39,949 nucleotides of DNA from Amycolatopsis sp. YIM 10 (GCF_009429145.1 NZ_CP045481.1:1-39949), one strand, 5' to 3'. Shown: positions 28,261-36,132, counted from the stretch's first letter. A program made the numbers and translations. Notes: a model not told the origin generated them from the sequence alone.

Positions 28261-29081
28261 GGGGGCTCACCGGCGGGCTGGAGCCGCCGGGCCGGGGTGT
28301 GGTCGCAGCGTTCGCCGATGACGCCGTGCCGCTTGCCGTCGGGGTGCCAGCGCCAGCCGTCGCCGTCGCACCAGGTGCAGGCGCGGATGGCCAGCGCGGT
28401 GGTGCGGGCGTGGTCGCGCTGCCACTGCTCGGCGGCTTGGCGGGCTTCGGCGCAGGCCCGGCAGGGCGGCGGGTCGTCGTGGTTGGCGTGCCGGGCGCAG
28501 CGGGTTGGGGGCGGGGTGGTTGCGCGCGCGTTGGCTTCAGGGAGCTTCCCCCCCAAGGTGACCCCCTTCTTTTTCTCTGTCTCTGTCTCTGTCTCTGTCT
28601 CTGGCGACGTTTCGCGACCGGTTTGCGATCGCGGGTGCGAGTCGCCTCCGCGATCGCTGTCCGATCGCACCTGCGATCGGTTGCGCGAGGGCGGTGGACT
28701 GTCCACACAGAACTCACAGGTCTCGTCGTGGGTGCCGGTGTCGCGGTGCCACCGGTTGTGGTTACCCAGCTGACCGGCGCGGCGCTTGGCGTCGATCTTC
28801 TCGGCGATCAGCGCGGCCGAACGCTGGTGTTCGAGGTAGTCGTGCATGACGATGTGGTCGGCGTAGACCTCGGCCAGGCGCGCGTCGACGAGTTCGGCGC
28901 GCGCCTTGGAGGTGCCGCGTTTCAACCAGACCTTCAGCGGCACACGCCCGTCGGTCGTGTGCCGCGAGCACCAGGCCCACGTGGTGACGAGCAGGCGGAA
29001 AGCCTTGTCACTCAGGGGATCGATCTTCGGGTGGTCCTCGATCCCGTCGTGGACGCGGATGTAGGTGCGAGTGTCCGCCAT
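28257..29081 (-). CDS. phage replication organiser with winged-helix N-terminus
   Basis: This is a 274-residue protein. The first ~115 residues (DGIEDHPKIDPLSDKAFRLLVTTWAW in part, GRVPLKVWLKRG, IVMHDYLEHQRS) look like the winged-helix DNA-binding part of phage replisome organisers. A charged, repeat-coded linker follows (ETETETETEKKK near residues 160-172), then a zinc-like end with C-x2-C pairs. Such proteins open the origin and recruit the host helicase. The iterons and hexanucleotide repeats in its own coding DNA (28574-28680) look like the origin, as in lambda O. Confidence 0.75.
   Translation of the reverse strand: MADTRTYIRVHDGIEDHPKIDPLSDKAFRLLVTTWAWCSRHTTDGRVPLKVWLKRGTSKARAELVDARLAEVYADHIVMHDYLEHQRSAALIAEKIDAKRRAGQLGNHNRWHRDTGTHDETCEFCVDSPPPSRNRSQVRSDSDRGGDSHPRSQTGRETSPETETETETEKKKGVTLGGKLPEANARATTPPPTRCARHANHDDPPPCRACAEARQAAEQWQRDHARTTALAIRACTWCDGDGWRWHPDGKRHGVIGERCDHTPARRLQPAGEPP
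28574..28603. repeat. five tandem TCTCTG units
   Basis: TCTCTG is repeated five times without interruption, giving AGAGAC units on the coding strand and an ETETETETE run in the protein. It is a purine-strand tract next to the CGATCG cluster and may help DNA opening. Copy number could vary between related phages. Confidence 0.8.
28624..28679. repeat. cluster of CGATCG sites, candidate origin
   Basis: The hexamer CGATCG occurs at 28626, 28651, 28662 and 28674, each extended as GCGATCG or CGATCGC, giving starts 25, 11 and 12 bp apart. They lie within the replication organiser gene beside the TCTCTG tract. Position and repetition fit initiator-binding iterons; CGATCG is not rare in GC-rich DNA, so this is a hypothesis. 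Confidence 0.45.
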
Positions 29082-29172
29082 GCGGCAGGGTGCTCCCCTC
29101 GTGCTCGGGCGCGCCGCGCTCCGGGGTTCTCCCGATGCACGGCCGGTTGTGTAGTGGGTGTGCGGGTGGAAT

Positions 29173-29213
29173 CCGGGGCGCCCCGCAGCGCGCGGGCGAA
29201 CGGGGCGCCCCGG
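29173..29213 (-). terminator. 13-bp hairpin upstream of replication gene
   Basis: CCGGGGCGCCCCG (29173-29185) and CGGGGCGCCCCGG (29201-29213) are perfect arms around 15 nt; each contains the self-complementary GGGGCGCCCC. It lies just past the stop of the DUF2303-like gene and probably ends or slows that transcript before the replication gene. No U-tract. Confidence 0.6.
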
Positions 29214-29230
29214 TGGTCAGGTGGAGCCGG

Positions 29231-30118
29231 TCAGTTGTGCGGGCGGACCGGTTGCGGCGGGGTGCCGAGGTGCACGGGCATGTCGCCGCCGCGCGGGGTG
29301 TCCTTCAGCCCGTCGCGGATCACGGTGCACAGCTCGGCGAACGCATCCCGCTTGACCAGATCGGGCCGGTGCAACTTGAACCCGATCGACAGCTGGCCGT
29401 CGTCGAGGCTCCAGCGCAGCCGGGCAGCGACCTGGACGGGTGGCATGCCGAGGAACGGCGCGATGGCCACCACGAACTCGCGCGGGACGTCGATCTGCCC
29501 GGCCTTCGGGGTCTTCGCCTTGGTCTCCTCGCTGTAGGACAGCTGCACGTCGCCGGTGTCGAGGTTGATCGCCGAGGAGTACTCGGCCTTCTTGTGCGCC
29601 TTGAACTCCAGCGCGACCTCCAGCAGCGAGGCGCCGTCGGGCTGGATGAACACGGTGGCGTAGTCCTGGAGGAACTCGGCGAACTGCACCTGTGTCAGGT
29701 ACTTGCCGTCGTGGCGGGCGAAGGCCAGCCAGTCCGGGTCGTCCTGGAGCTGGAGCACCGCGGTGTGGTCGCGCCACCCGGCGTTCTCGTTGTCGGCGTG
29801 GTCGTTGAGCACCGCGGTGAACCGGGCGTCCTTCTCCGTGCCCCACACGGTGGTGTAGCCGTCGCCGAGGCGGCGCACGTAGTCGACGAAGGACGACGGG
29901 TCGTGGAGCGTGGCATTGCCGCGCGGCCGGACCGGGTCCGGCAGCCACCCTTCGAAGTTGGTGGCGTGCAACTGCTCGTCGCTGCGCAGCACCCGAACCA
30001 CGACGTTCGAGGTGGTGTCGAGGGGGTACGGCTCCGGCGGGGTGGCGGCCTCGACACGGCGGGCGAGGCTCTCGACGAGGGCGTGGCTGCCCTCGTCGAC
30101 GAGTTCGGTGCTGGTCAC
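29231..30118 (-). CDS. DUF2303 family protein
   Basis: This 295-residue protein contains DPSSFVDYVRRLGDGYTTVW, then FTAVLNDHADNENAGWRDHTA (in part), QLSYSEETKAKT and VPREFVVAIAPFLGMPP, which are typical of the DUF2303 family of phage early proteins. The family has no proven function, though genes are found near recombination and replication genes. The GTG start overlaps the next gene's stop. The pairing with the following gene is a common arrangement. Confidence 0.8.
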   Translation of the reverse strand: MTSTELVDEGSHALVESLARRVEAATPPEPYPLDTTSNVVVRVLRSDEQLHATNFEGWLPDPVRPRGNATLHDPSSFVDYVRRLGDGYTTVWGTEKDARFTAVLNDHADNENAGWRDHTAVLQLQDDPDWLAFARHDGKYLTQVQFAEFLQDYATVFIQPDGASLLEVALEFKAHKKAEYSSAINLDTGDVQLSYSEETKAKTPKAGQIDVPREFVVAIAPFLGMPPVQVAARLRWSLDDGQLSIGFKLHRPDLVKRDAFAELCTVIRDGLKDTPRGGDMPVHLGTPPQPVRPHN

Positions 30119-30477
30119 TTCGTGATCTCCTTGCTGCCCGTCACGATCTGCTCGAACAGGGTGGGCTGAGTGGGGTTGTCGCGGTGGAGCGCGCCGGTCT
30201 CGTCGGCGAAGTAGATCGAGGCCTTGCGGTCGAACGCGGGGAGCTTGCGCTTGATCTCGTCGGCAATGATCACCGCGCCGTCCACGTTGGCCTGTGGCTT
30301 GACCGTGAGCGTGAGCTGGAGCGTCCCGGCCTTGCGGGTCTTGAGCACCTCGGCGACCAGCTCCTTGAGCTTCGCGCCGAGCTCGCGGTTCGGTCGGCCC
30401 TTGTTCAGCTCGTAGAGGAACAGGGCAAACGGGGTGTCTTCCTCCGCCTGCGTGTCCTGTGTGGACTCGATGGTCAC
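30115..30477 (-). CDS. conserved phage protein, DUF2303 partner
   Basis: This 120-residue protein has FALFLYELNKGRPNRELGAKLKELVAEV (in parts), then TLQLTLTVKPQANVDGAV and KLPAFDRKASIYFADETG. I recall the KLKELV-LTVKP-KLP-KASIYF pattern from proteins encoded next to DUF2303 genes in phages of several bacteria; function is unknown. GTG start after GAAAGGA, GTGA overlap with the DUF2303 gene. Confidence 0.65.
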   Translation of the reverse strand: MTIESTQDTQAEEDTPFALFLYELNKGRPNRELGAKLKELVAEVLKTRKAGTLQLTLTVKPQANVDGAVIIADEIKRKLPAFDRKASIYFADETGALHRDNPTQPTLFEQIVTGSKEITK

Positions 30478-30602
30478 GCGGTTTTCCTTTCACTGTGCGG
30501 TGTTGCGCCCGGAGCGGGCAGGGTGATCTCGGGCAGGGGCACGCTGTCGATGTCGCGGCGCCAGGCGAGCAGCGCGGCGAACAGCTGGAGTTCGGTCGTC
30601 AT
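30474..30602 (-). CDS. small hypothetical protein
   Basis: This is a 42-residue protein (MTTELQLFAALLAWRRDID ... HSERKTA). GAAGCG lies upstream of the ATG and both ends overlap neighbouring genes. It is a short amphipathic helix with a proline-rich end. No family recognised. Confidence 0.5.
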   Translation of the reverse strand: MTTELQLFAALLAWRRDIDSVPLPEITLPAPGATPHSERKTA

Positions 30603-30772
30603 CGGAATCGCTTCCTGGTCAGGGCCGCCTCGGCGGCGGCGCGGGCATCGGTCATCTCGGTGAAGTCGGGTGTGGTGCCCTGGCGGCGCGTGGCGGTCGC
30701 GGTGCGGGCGAGGCTGCGCAGCGCCTCGTGCCAGATGTGCCGCCGACGCCGCCACGCCTCGCGGGTGCTCAC
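30599..30772 (-). CDS. small basic helical protein
   Basis: This is a 57-residue arginine- and alanine-rich helical protein (TREAWRRRRHIWHEALRSLARTA, in part). It starts with GTG in a GTGA overlap. It could bind nucleic acid by charge. No family recognised. Confidence 0.5.
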   Translation of the reverse strand: MSTREAWRRRRHIWHEALRSLARTATATRRQGTTPDFTEMTDARAAAEAALTRKRFR

Positions 30773-30969
30773 TGCCCGCGCCGGTGCGGGCGCTGCGGCC
30801 ACCGCTCGCGCACCTGGTCGCGGCCCGGACCGGCGCCGAGCGCCGCCTTGGCGCGGGAGGCCAGGAACGTGGCGTCCTCCTGCGCGTGGGCGTGCTCGTC
30901 CTCGCTCGGCGCCTCGGCGAGCAGGTAGCGCAGCAGCCGGTTGGTCGCGTTCGCCTCGCTGATGTTCAT
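30769..30969 (-). CDS. small hypothetical protein
   Basis: This is a 66-residue protein (MNISEANATNRLLRYLLAEAPS, in part) with one helix at the start and a basic C-terminus. It sits in the chain of overlapping early genes, with its ATG on the 4-nt overlap with the coiled-coil gene. Function unknown. Confidence 0.55.
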   Translation of the reverse strand: MNISEANATNRLLRYLLAEAPSEDEHAHAQEDATFLASRAKAALGAGPGRDQVRERWPQRPHRRGQ

Positions 30970-31769
30970 GCGGGCCACCCCTCCAGCTCGGCGCGGATCC
31001 GGTCGCGCAGCGCGGTGTCCCACGGCCCGGTCTCCGGCGGTTCCTCCGGGCCGACCAGCTCGGCCGCGGCGAGTTCGGCCCACGGGTGCGGCTTGCCGCA
31101 CGAGCACGGCCCGGGAGCCTGCGCGGGGTCGGGCCACGGGTAGCTGTGCATGTGCTGGCGCTCGGCCACCAGGCGCTCGGCGTCGAGGAGGTCAGCCAGC
31201 TCGGCCGCGCCGGTGTTCGCGGCGTGCAGCTGGCCGCGCAGCATCTCCACCTCGGTCGTCAGCCGCGTGATCGTCGCCGCCTGCTCCTCGCTCCTCGCGG
31301 CCTCGTGCCGGGTGCGCTCCTGGCGGTACACCTCGGCACGAGCCTCGACATCGGCCAGCGCGGCCGTGTGCTCGGCAACCAGCGCGGCCTCGCGGCGGGT
31401 CGCCTCCTCGAGGAGACCGGCCAGCCGCGCCGCTTCGGCGGCCTCGGCGTCGCGCTGCTGGCTGAACTTGTCGGCGCGGGCTTCGAGCTCTTCGAGCGCG
31501 GGCAACTCGGCGGTCAACCGCTGGATCTCGGCGGTGGCGTCCTCCAGCTGGCGGTCGGCGTCGGCCAGGCGCTGCCGCAGCTGTTCCAGCTCGGCCAGGT
31601 CGGCCGCCGATGCCGGCGGGCGCCCGGCCAGCAGTGGCTCGACCGCGCGGGCGAAGGTGGCGATGTGGTCGGGCGGGAGCGGCTCGTCGCCGCAACGGTC
31701 GGCCAGGCGCGCATCCGCGCGGCGCAGCACGTCCTCGATCTCCGGCACGCGGGTGACGGTGGCGGTCAT
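30966..31769 (-). CDS. long coiled-coil protein
   Basis: This is a 267-residue protein. Residues ~55-200 are almost continuous heptads rich in alanine, glutamate and leucine (DLAELEQLRQRLADADRQLEDA, EEATRREAALVAEHTAALADVEA, in parts), a dimeric coiled coil. The end holds PGPCSCGKPHPW, a possible metal site. Similar proteins are found among actinophage early genes; function is unknown. Confidence 0.65.
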   Translation of the reverse strand: MTATVTRVPEIEDVLRRADARLADRCGDEPLPPDHIATFARAVEPLLAGRPPASAADLAELEQLRQRLADADRQLEDATAEIQRLTAELPALEELEARADKFSQQRDAEAAEAARLAGLLEEATRREAALVAEHTAALADVEARAEVYRQERTRHEAARSEEQAATITRLTTEVEMLRGQLHAANTGAAELADLLDAERLVAERQHMHSYPWPDPAQAPGPCSCGKPHPWAELAAAELVGPEEPPETGPWDTALRDRIRAELEGWPA

Positions 31770-32188
31770 CGGGCACGCATCTCGGTCAGCGGCCCGTCCA
31801 CGCACAACGGGGTCGGCGGCCAGCTGTTGCCGATGCGAGGCACGACGTCCTCGACGGTGCCCGCCCAGTACCAGCCGCCGCCGTCGCACCGCTTGAGGTA
31901 GCCGTCACCGGTGCGGGTCGGGGCGTGCAGCGCGGTCACCGACGGCTCGGGCTCCGGCCCGTCCGGCGCGAACACCCGGGGCGCCGGGCGCTGGGCGTCG
32001 AACCATGCCTTCGCCTCCAGCATCGCCTCGGCGTGCGCGGCGTCGTCGCGGCGGTAGCTGCTGGTAATCGCGGCCCGCAGCGGGACGGGCAGGCGACGCC
32101 ACCCGGCCGCGCAGCAGTACCGGGTGAACGCGATCCGCGCGCCGCACCCGCACGGGCAGGCGTGGGTTGGATGCGCGCGGCGGGGCAT
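31766..32188 (-). CDS. cysteine-rich early protein
   Basis: This is a 140-residue protein. The start HACPCGCGARIAFTRYCCAAGWRRLPV has C-P-C-x-C and a later CC, a common actinophage pattern, followed by the helix HAEAMLEAKAWFDAQRPAPR and a tail with YLKRCDGGGWYWAG. It could be a zinc-binding protein; the target is unknown. A GTG one codon upstream is possible. Confidence 0.6.
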   Translation of the reverse strand: MPRRAHPTHACPCGCGARIAFTRYCCAAGWRRLPVPLRAAITSSYRRDDAAHAEAMLEAKAWFDAQRPAPRVFAPDGPEPEPSVTALHAPTRTGDGYLKRCDGGGWYWAGTVEDVVPRIGNSWPPTPLCVDGPLTEMRAR

Positions 32189-32322
32189 CACGCACTCCCG
32201 AACAGGTAGGCCGCCAGGTCGACCAGCGCGGGCACGAGCAGCGACAGCGCGCAGAACAGGGCGACTAGCAGCAGCCCGGCGACCACGATGCACGGGGCCA
32301 TCGGAGTGGGTTTGGTGCTCAC
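32188..32322 (-). CDS. 44-residue single-helix membrane protein
   Basis: The peptide begins STKPTPMAPC, then has a long hydrophobic segment (CIVVAGLLLVALFCALSLLVPALV in two parts) and a short tail, as in small phage membrane proteins. It starts with GTG overlapping the HNH gene stop and ends on a base of the next gene. Function unknown; inner-membrane location predicted. Confidence 0.6.
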   Translation of the reverse strand: MSTKPTPMAPCIVVAGLLLVALFCALSLLVPALVDLAAYLFGSA

Positions 32323-32705
32323 GACAGAGCCTCCTCAATGGACTTGGCGCGGGCGGTGCCGGGCGGAACGAACTCGACGTCACCGTCGTCGCGCAGCAGC
32401 ACCAGCCCGCGAGCCAGAAGGACTGGGATCTCGGAGGGCAAGCGGATGCCCTCGCGGACGAGCCAGCCCATGGTTTCGATGAACGCACGCTGCCCGCGGG
32501 TGTTGGTGACGAACTCGTGGCACGGCGAGCAGAGGTGCAGCAGGTTGGCGGGCAGGTTGATCCACCGCCGGACGGTGCCGCCCATCTTGCGGCCGCACCG
32601 GTGGTGGACCTCCGTGGCGGCAGCGCGCCCGCACTTCTCGCAGATGCCCGCGGACCGGGTCCAGATCGTGGCGCGCACGTCCTCGGACACCTGCTGCGCG
32701 GTCAC
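32319..32705 (-). CDS. second HNH endonuclease-like protein
   Basis: This is a 128-residue protein. ICEKCGRAAATEVHHRCGRKMGG holds a CxxC and the HH pair, and INLPANLLHLCSPCHEFVTNTRG the N and the final H-x-x-C, so the HNH core is complete. This copy lies in the early region, next to the annealing protein, unlike the one near terminase, so it may act in recombination or as a resident homing-type nuclease. The GTG start overlaps the annealing gene's stop. Confidence 0.8.
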   Translation of the reverse strand: MTAQQVSEDVRATIWTRSAGICEKCGRAAATEVHHRCGRKMGGTVRRWINLPANLLHLCSPCHEFVTNTRGQRAFIETMGWLVREGIRLPSEIPVLLARGLVLLRDDGDVEFVPPGTARAKSIEEALS

Positions 32706-33391
32706 GGCTGGCTCTCTTGCAGGTGCTTCTTGTACTCGGCCAGCACGGCCACCCCGGCGCGCAGGATGTTCCCGCCCTGCGACCAGGTGGTGAAGTCCTC
32801 GGCCACCGCCGCGGTGTCCCAGCCACAGGTCTTGCCGAGTCCCGCGATCTCGGCGCGCAGCACGGTGCGCTGGTCCTCCTCGCGCAGCTTCGGCTTCTCG
32901 GCCCGGCTGACTGGAGTGGCCTCGACCGGCGCGGCGGGCTCCTTCTTCCACAGGTCCAGCGCCGCCCCGAACCGCATCGCCGCGTTCTTGATCGCGTCGC
33001 CGATGGTGGCCTTCATGCTGTCGCCGCCGTGGTGGCCGCCGCCGCCCTCGTGCCCGTACCCGTAGCGGGTCATCCCGCCGACGGTCAGCCGGATCCACAG
33101 GCCGCCCTTGTCGTCGAGCGCGGGCAGGCCGTGCGGGCTAAACGCGACCGGCTCCCAGGACCACAACGGGTCGACGTTGAGCAGGCGTTCGGTGATGTGG
33201 GCGTGGCCGACGTAGTCGAGGTGGATGTGCGCGGTGGACACGAATGCCTTGCAGGTGCTGCACTTCTTGCGCTCGTGGGCGTCGCAGTCCTTCTTCGGGT
33301 CCGAGCACGCCCGGCAGGTGACCTTCGGGAGCTTCCCGATCTCCTTGCCGGTGAACGGTTCCCGCAGCGCGGTCAGGATCTCCTTGTTCAT
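32702..33391 (-). CDS. Rad52-like single-strand annealing protein
   Basis: This is a 229-residue protein. From about residue 50 it reads HIHLDYVGHAHITERLLNVDPLWSW (in part), then WIRLTVGGMTRYGYGHEGGGGHHGG and SMKATIGDAIKNAAMRFGAALDL, which matches the beta-beta-alpha core and the KxAxxDAxKxAxRxFG signature of the Rad52/Rad22-like annealing family. The N-terminal CRACSDPKKDCDAHERKKCSTCK is an extra zinc-like segment. It should coat and anneal single-stranded DNA during phage recombination. It is in the same coupled set as the HNH gene. Confidence 0.8.
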   Translation of the reverse strand: MNKEILTALREPFTGKEIGKLPKVTCRACSDPKKDCDAHERKKCSTCKAFVSTAHIHLDYVGHAHITERLLNVDPLWSWEPVAFSPHGLPALDDKGGLWIRLTVGGMTRYGYGHEGGGGHHGGDSMKATIGDAIKNAAMRFGAALDLWKKEPAAPVEATPVSRAEKPKLREEDQRTVLRAEIAGLGKTCGWDTAAVAEDFTTWSQGGNILRAGVAVLAEYKKHLQESQP

Positions 33392-33951
33392 GCCGCACCG
33401 CCCGGCAGCTCGCGCGGCGCGAGCGTTTCGAGCGACAGCTCGCCGGTGCGGAACAGCTCGATCACCTCGGCCAGCGCGCCGGGGGCGGCCAGCGCGGACA
33501 CGTGCGACGCCTTCTCGATCACCGCCACACCAGGGATGTCGGTCTCCGCGCCAGGGCCGACCGGCGCGCCGACCGCCGCCGAGCGGGTCCTGAGTTCGCG
33601 CAGGAACTCCTTGTCCACCGAAGTCGTCTCGCGCAGCAGGTGCGGAGCGTGGGTGAACAGCACGTCCACCACCTCGCGGACGCTGCCGCCGATCTCGTGC
33701 GTGGTCTTCAGCGCCTCCGGGTAGGCCTCGGCCACCCACGCCTGGAACGCGGGCTCGTCGACGACTTCGACGGTCGGAGCGGGGTCCTGCTTGGACACCG
33801 TGGCCAGCTTCATGTTGTTGCGCGGGGAACGAGCGACGAGGCGGTCGCCCCGGCCCAGCTGCTTGTCGGCGTCGACGCGGATCTGGTCGTAGCAGGCGTT
33901 GAAGAAGTCCCGGAGGATCTTCGCCAGCCCGACCTGGAAAGCGATGTTCAT
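33388..33951 (-). CDS. hypothetical phage protein near annealing gene
   Basis: This is a 187-residue protein (MNIAFQVGLAKILRDFFNACYDQIR, in part, then RNNMKLATVSKQDPAPTVEVVDE). Helical at both ends with an acidic middle. It directly precedes the annealing protein with a 4-nt overlap, so it probably acts in the same pathway, for example as an accessory factor; this is inferred from position only. Confidence 0.65.
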   Translation of the reverse strand: MNIAFQVGLAKILRDFFNACYDQIRVDADKQLGRGDRLVARSPRNNMKLATVSKQDPAPTVEVVDEPAFQAWVAEAYPEALKTTHEIGGSVREVVDVLFTHAPHLLRETTSVDKEFLRELRTRSAAVGAPVGPGAETDIPGVAVIEKASHVSALAAPGALAEVIELFRTGELSLETLAPRELPGGAA

Positions 33952-33972
33952 CGGTTGCGCGGTCCTTCTCGG

Positions 33973-34383
33973 TCAGTGCTCGTCGACGGCGGGCAGGTGG
34001 CGGGCGAAGACGCCCTGCACGTAGTGGGGCTCCAGCGTTTCCGCGGCGTGGCAGGCGTCGAGCAGCTCGCTCCCGATCGCGAACAGCTCCGGAGCCGCGG
34101 CCGACCTGCGGGTGACGTGCGGCGCCGGGCTCTCGCCGTAGGCGGCCAGCAGCTGGTGCATCTCGCCCGGCGAGGCCTCGGCCCCGATGCCGGCGAGCTG
34201 ATCGAGCAGCGGGCCGACCACCGCGTACGCGGCGCGGGCCTGCCAGCTCTCGCGGGTCTCGGGGTGGCCGTCGTCGGCGTGCTGTCGCTCGCCGAAGGAA
34301 CCGGGGTAGGCGATCGCGGCCCGCAGGGCGTCGATGATGTCCTGGGCGGGCGGGTGGTCGCTGGTGAAGTGGACGCTGGTCAC
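33973..34383 (-). CDS. hypothetical protein
   Basis: This is a 136-residue, helical protein (DIIDALRAAIAYPGS, SWQARAAYAVVGPLLDQLAG, CHAAETLEPHYVQGVF). The GTG start is preceded by GAGGAG and a terminator hairpin lies just ahead of it. I do not recognise the family. Confidence 0.65.
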   Translation of the reverse strand: MTSVHFTSDHPPAQDIIDALRAAIAYPGSFGERQHADDGHPETRESWQARAAYAVVGPLLDQLAGIGAEASPGEMHQLLAAYGESPAPHVTRRSAAAPELFAIGSELLDACHAAETLEPHYVQGVFARHLPAVDEH

Positions 34384-34420
34384 GGGGTTGCTCCTCGATG
34401 GCAGGTAGTGGGGTGGGAAG

Positions 34421-34453
34421 CCTCGGCCGGGAGGAGGGGTGTCCCGGCCGAGG
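34421..34453 (-). terminator. 12-bp hairpin between two early genes
   Basis: CCTCGGCCGGGA and TCCCGGCCGAGG pair perfectly around 9 nt. It lies 8 nt past the stop of the small XRE gene and ahead of the next gene's start, so it probably ends or attenuates that transcript. Only a few T residues follow. Confidence 0.6.
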
Positions 34454-34460
34454 CGGGTCA

Positions 34461-34709
34461 TCAGGTGCGCCGACGCCAAGCGGCGTCGTCCTCGCGCCGG
34501 ATGCCGAGGATGTCCAGCACGGAGCAGCGCAGGCACTGCGCCAGGGCGGCCAGCTCGTCCGCCCGCACGAACCGGCCACCGCTCTCGATCTTGTGGACGG
34601 TCGACTGGTGGTAGCGGGTGTGCCCGCGCGCCTGCATCGCCTCCGCCAGCTGCACCTGGCTGAGGTTCGCGGCGGCGCGCAGCTTGGTGATCCGGTGACC
34701 GATGCTCAT
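34461..34709 (-). CDS. small XRE-family helix-turn-helix protein
   Basis: This is an 82-residue protein. ITKLRAAANLSQVQLAEAMQARG, then QSTVHKIESGGRFVRADELAALAQCL (in parts) is a complete XRE helix-turn-helix. With no other domain it is a Cro-like or early transcription regulator. ATG start in a 4-nt overlap with the previous gene. Confidence 0.8.
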   Translation of the reverse strand: MSIGHRITKLRAAANLSQVQLAEAMQARGHTRYHQSTVHKIESGGRFVRADELAALAQCLRCSVLDILGIRREDDAAWRRRT

Positions 34710-34948
34710 GCCGTGGACCGCCGGAGGTAGCCGATCGGGGGCAGGGGGCGGGTGTGCCCGCACGACCACCGCACGGCCAGGAGGTAGACGTCCATCCACG
34801 ACTGCACGCCGCAGCGCGGGCAGGGGAACGTCGCGTCCGCGCGGTTCAGCTTCCGGCCGAGCATCTGCTTGGTGCTGTCGTCCGGAACCCACTCGATCGC
34901 GATACCCGGGGGCAAGGCCGCCTTGGGCCAGGTGGACGCCGTGCTCAC
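34706..34948 (-). CDS. zinc-ribbon mini-protein
   Basis: This is an 80-residue protein. ATFPCPRCGVQSWMDVYLLAVRWSCGH gives CxxC and CxH spacing (in part) as in small zinc ribbons; the rest is basic. GTG start overlaps the stop of the previous gene. The unknown role could be in transcription control. Confidence 0.6.
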   Translation of the reverse strand: MSTASTWPKAALPPGIAIEWVPDDSTKQMLGRKLNRADATFPCPRCGVQSWMDVYLLAVRWSCGHTRPLPPIGYLRRSTA

Positions 34949-35421
34949 TCGGTCGCCGCCGCACTGTCCGAAGAGGACGGCAGCGCCGCCGGGGTGGTGG
35001 CCTGCGCGAGCAGCGGCGTGCACCGCCACTCCACGATCTCGACCTCTTCGAGCACCTCGACCTCGGGCACCTGGGCAACCAGGATCGGGTCCGGCACCTT
35101 CTTGGTGATCACCTCGGTCCCGGTCACGACGCGCTCGCACACGTCACCGCGCGGGGCCAGCGCCGAAAAGCCAGACGCTCCGAAATGGATCTGGAGGTCG
35201 TACACATCGCTCGCGGCTTCCTTCTCGACCCGGGCGCCGAGACGCAGGGCCGCCCTGGCCAGCTCGCCAAGCTCGGCCGCCGACCGGAGGTGCCAGATGT
35301 TCGGGGTGAACGGAGCGCGCAAGTAGCACGCTTCGATCTCCGGCGTGGCCTCGATCAGGTCGGCCAACCGCCGCAGCGCCTCGGCCTGCTGGACGTGCAG
35401 CGGCTTGTCCTCGGTGGCCAT
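34945..35421 (-). CDS. hypothetical acidic protein
   Basis: This is a 158-residue protein. LHVQQAEALRRLADLIEATPEIEACYLRAPF (in parts) starts with a helix, then strands, ending in an acidic valine-rich section (VAQVPEVEVLEEVEIVEW). I do not recognise it. The ATG overlaps the next gene's stop by one base. Confidence 0.6.
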   Translation of the reverse strand: MATEDKPLHVQQAEALRRLADLIEATPEIEACYLRAPFTPNIWHLRSAAELGELARAALRLGARVEKEAASDVYDLQIHFGASGFSALAPRGDVCERVVTGTEVITKKVPDPILVAQVPEVEVLEEVEIVEWRCTPLLAQATTPAALPSSSDSAAATE

Positions 35422-35843
35422 CAGCCCGCCACCTCCACCCGGATGTCGCGGTTGGAGTTGCGGTCCTGCTCGGTGAGGGCCTGGTTCACCGCGCCCAAGG
35501 CGCACGCCCGGCACCCGCAGGTCTCCGCCACGTCCAGCGGGTTGCTGTACGGGGTGTCCGGGGCGGGCTCGCCGTAGATCCGGACCGAGGTGACCGCGCC
35601 GAACTGCTGGCACCACTCGCACTGCTGCCCGGCGAAGTGCGGATCGACGGTCACGACCACGCCGCGCATCGCGCGCAGCTCGTCGACCACCGTCAGCTCA
35701 CCGAGCGCGGGCAGGATCTCGGTCGGCTCGCCGCAGTCGTGGCGCCGGTGCCGCCCGGCCGAGGCCTGCGGCACCACGCGCCCGACCAGCGCGGCCAGGT
35801 CGCCGGGGACCGGCACGGCGGCCGGGGCAGTCAGGTCAGTCAT
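35421..35843 (-). CDS. cysteine-rich hypothetical protein
   Basis: This is a 140-residue protein. CEWCQQFGAV and TCGCRACALG hold CxxC and CxCxxC groups, so two metal sites are possible, embedded between strands (VVVTVDPHFAG, VTSVRIYGEP). It is coupled to both neighbours. Function unknown. Confidence 0.6.
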   Translation of the reverse strand: MTDLTAPAAVPVPGDLAALVGRVVPQASAGRHRRHDCGEPTEILPALGELTVVDELRAMRGVVVTVDPHFAGQQCEWCQQFGAVTSVRIYGEPAPDTPYSNPLDVAETCGCRACALGAVNQALTEQDRNSNRDIRVEVAG

Positions 35844-36132
35844 CGGGGTTCACGTCCTTCTCGACAGCGGCGGCGGTGGTGTCGTAGAGCGGGGTCGGCT
35901 CTCCGACCAGGTGCACGGGCAGCGGGGGCGCGTCCTCGAACAGGCCGCGCTGGTCGGCCCCGATGTCCGGGCCGCAGTCGGTGCAGGTGACAGCCTGGGT
36001 TGTCACGTAGTAGTGGGTGCCGCGCTGGTTCTGCGAGCCGCTACGGCAGAGCGGGAAGGGAACCGGGCTGGCCGGGTTCCCGGCGTGCACGACGGCGTTA
36101 CGGCCCAGGGCCCGGACGTTGCGCGCGTTCAC
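35836..36132 (-). CDS. small protein with CxxC motif
   Basis: This is a 98-residue protein (MNARNVRALGRNAVVHAGN, in part, HYYVTTQAVTCTDCGPDIG). The single CTDC pair plus the FPLCRSGS cysteine could hold one zinc. It begins with GTG and overlaps its neighbours by 4 and 8 nt. Unknown role. Confidence 0.55.
   Translation of the reverse strand: MNARNVRALGRNAVVHAGNPASPVPFPLCRSGSQNQRGTHYYVTTQAVTCTDCGPDIGADQRGLFEDAPPLPVHLVGEPTPLYDTTAAAVEKDVNPDD

Noticed and set aside
26807..29537. Long plus-strand frames across the early arm
   Set aside because: They lie opposite chains of small genes joined by GTGA overlaps and have no recognisable motif or ribosome site.
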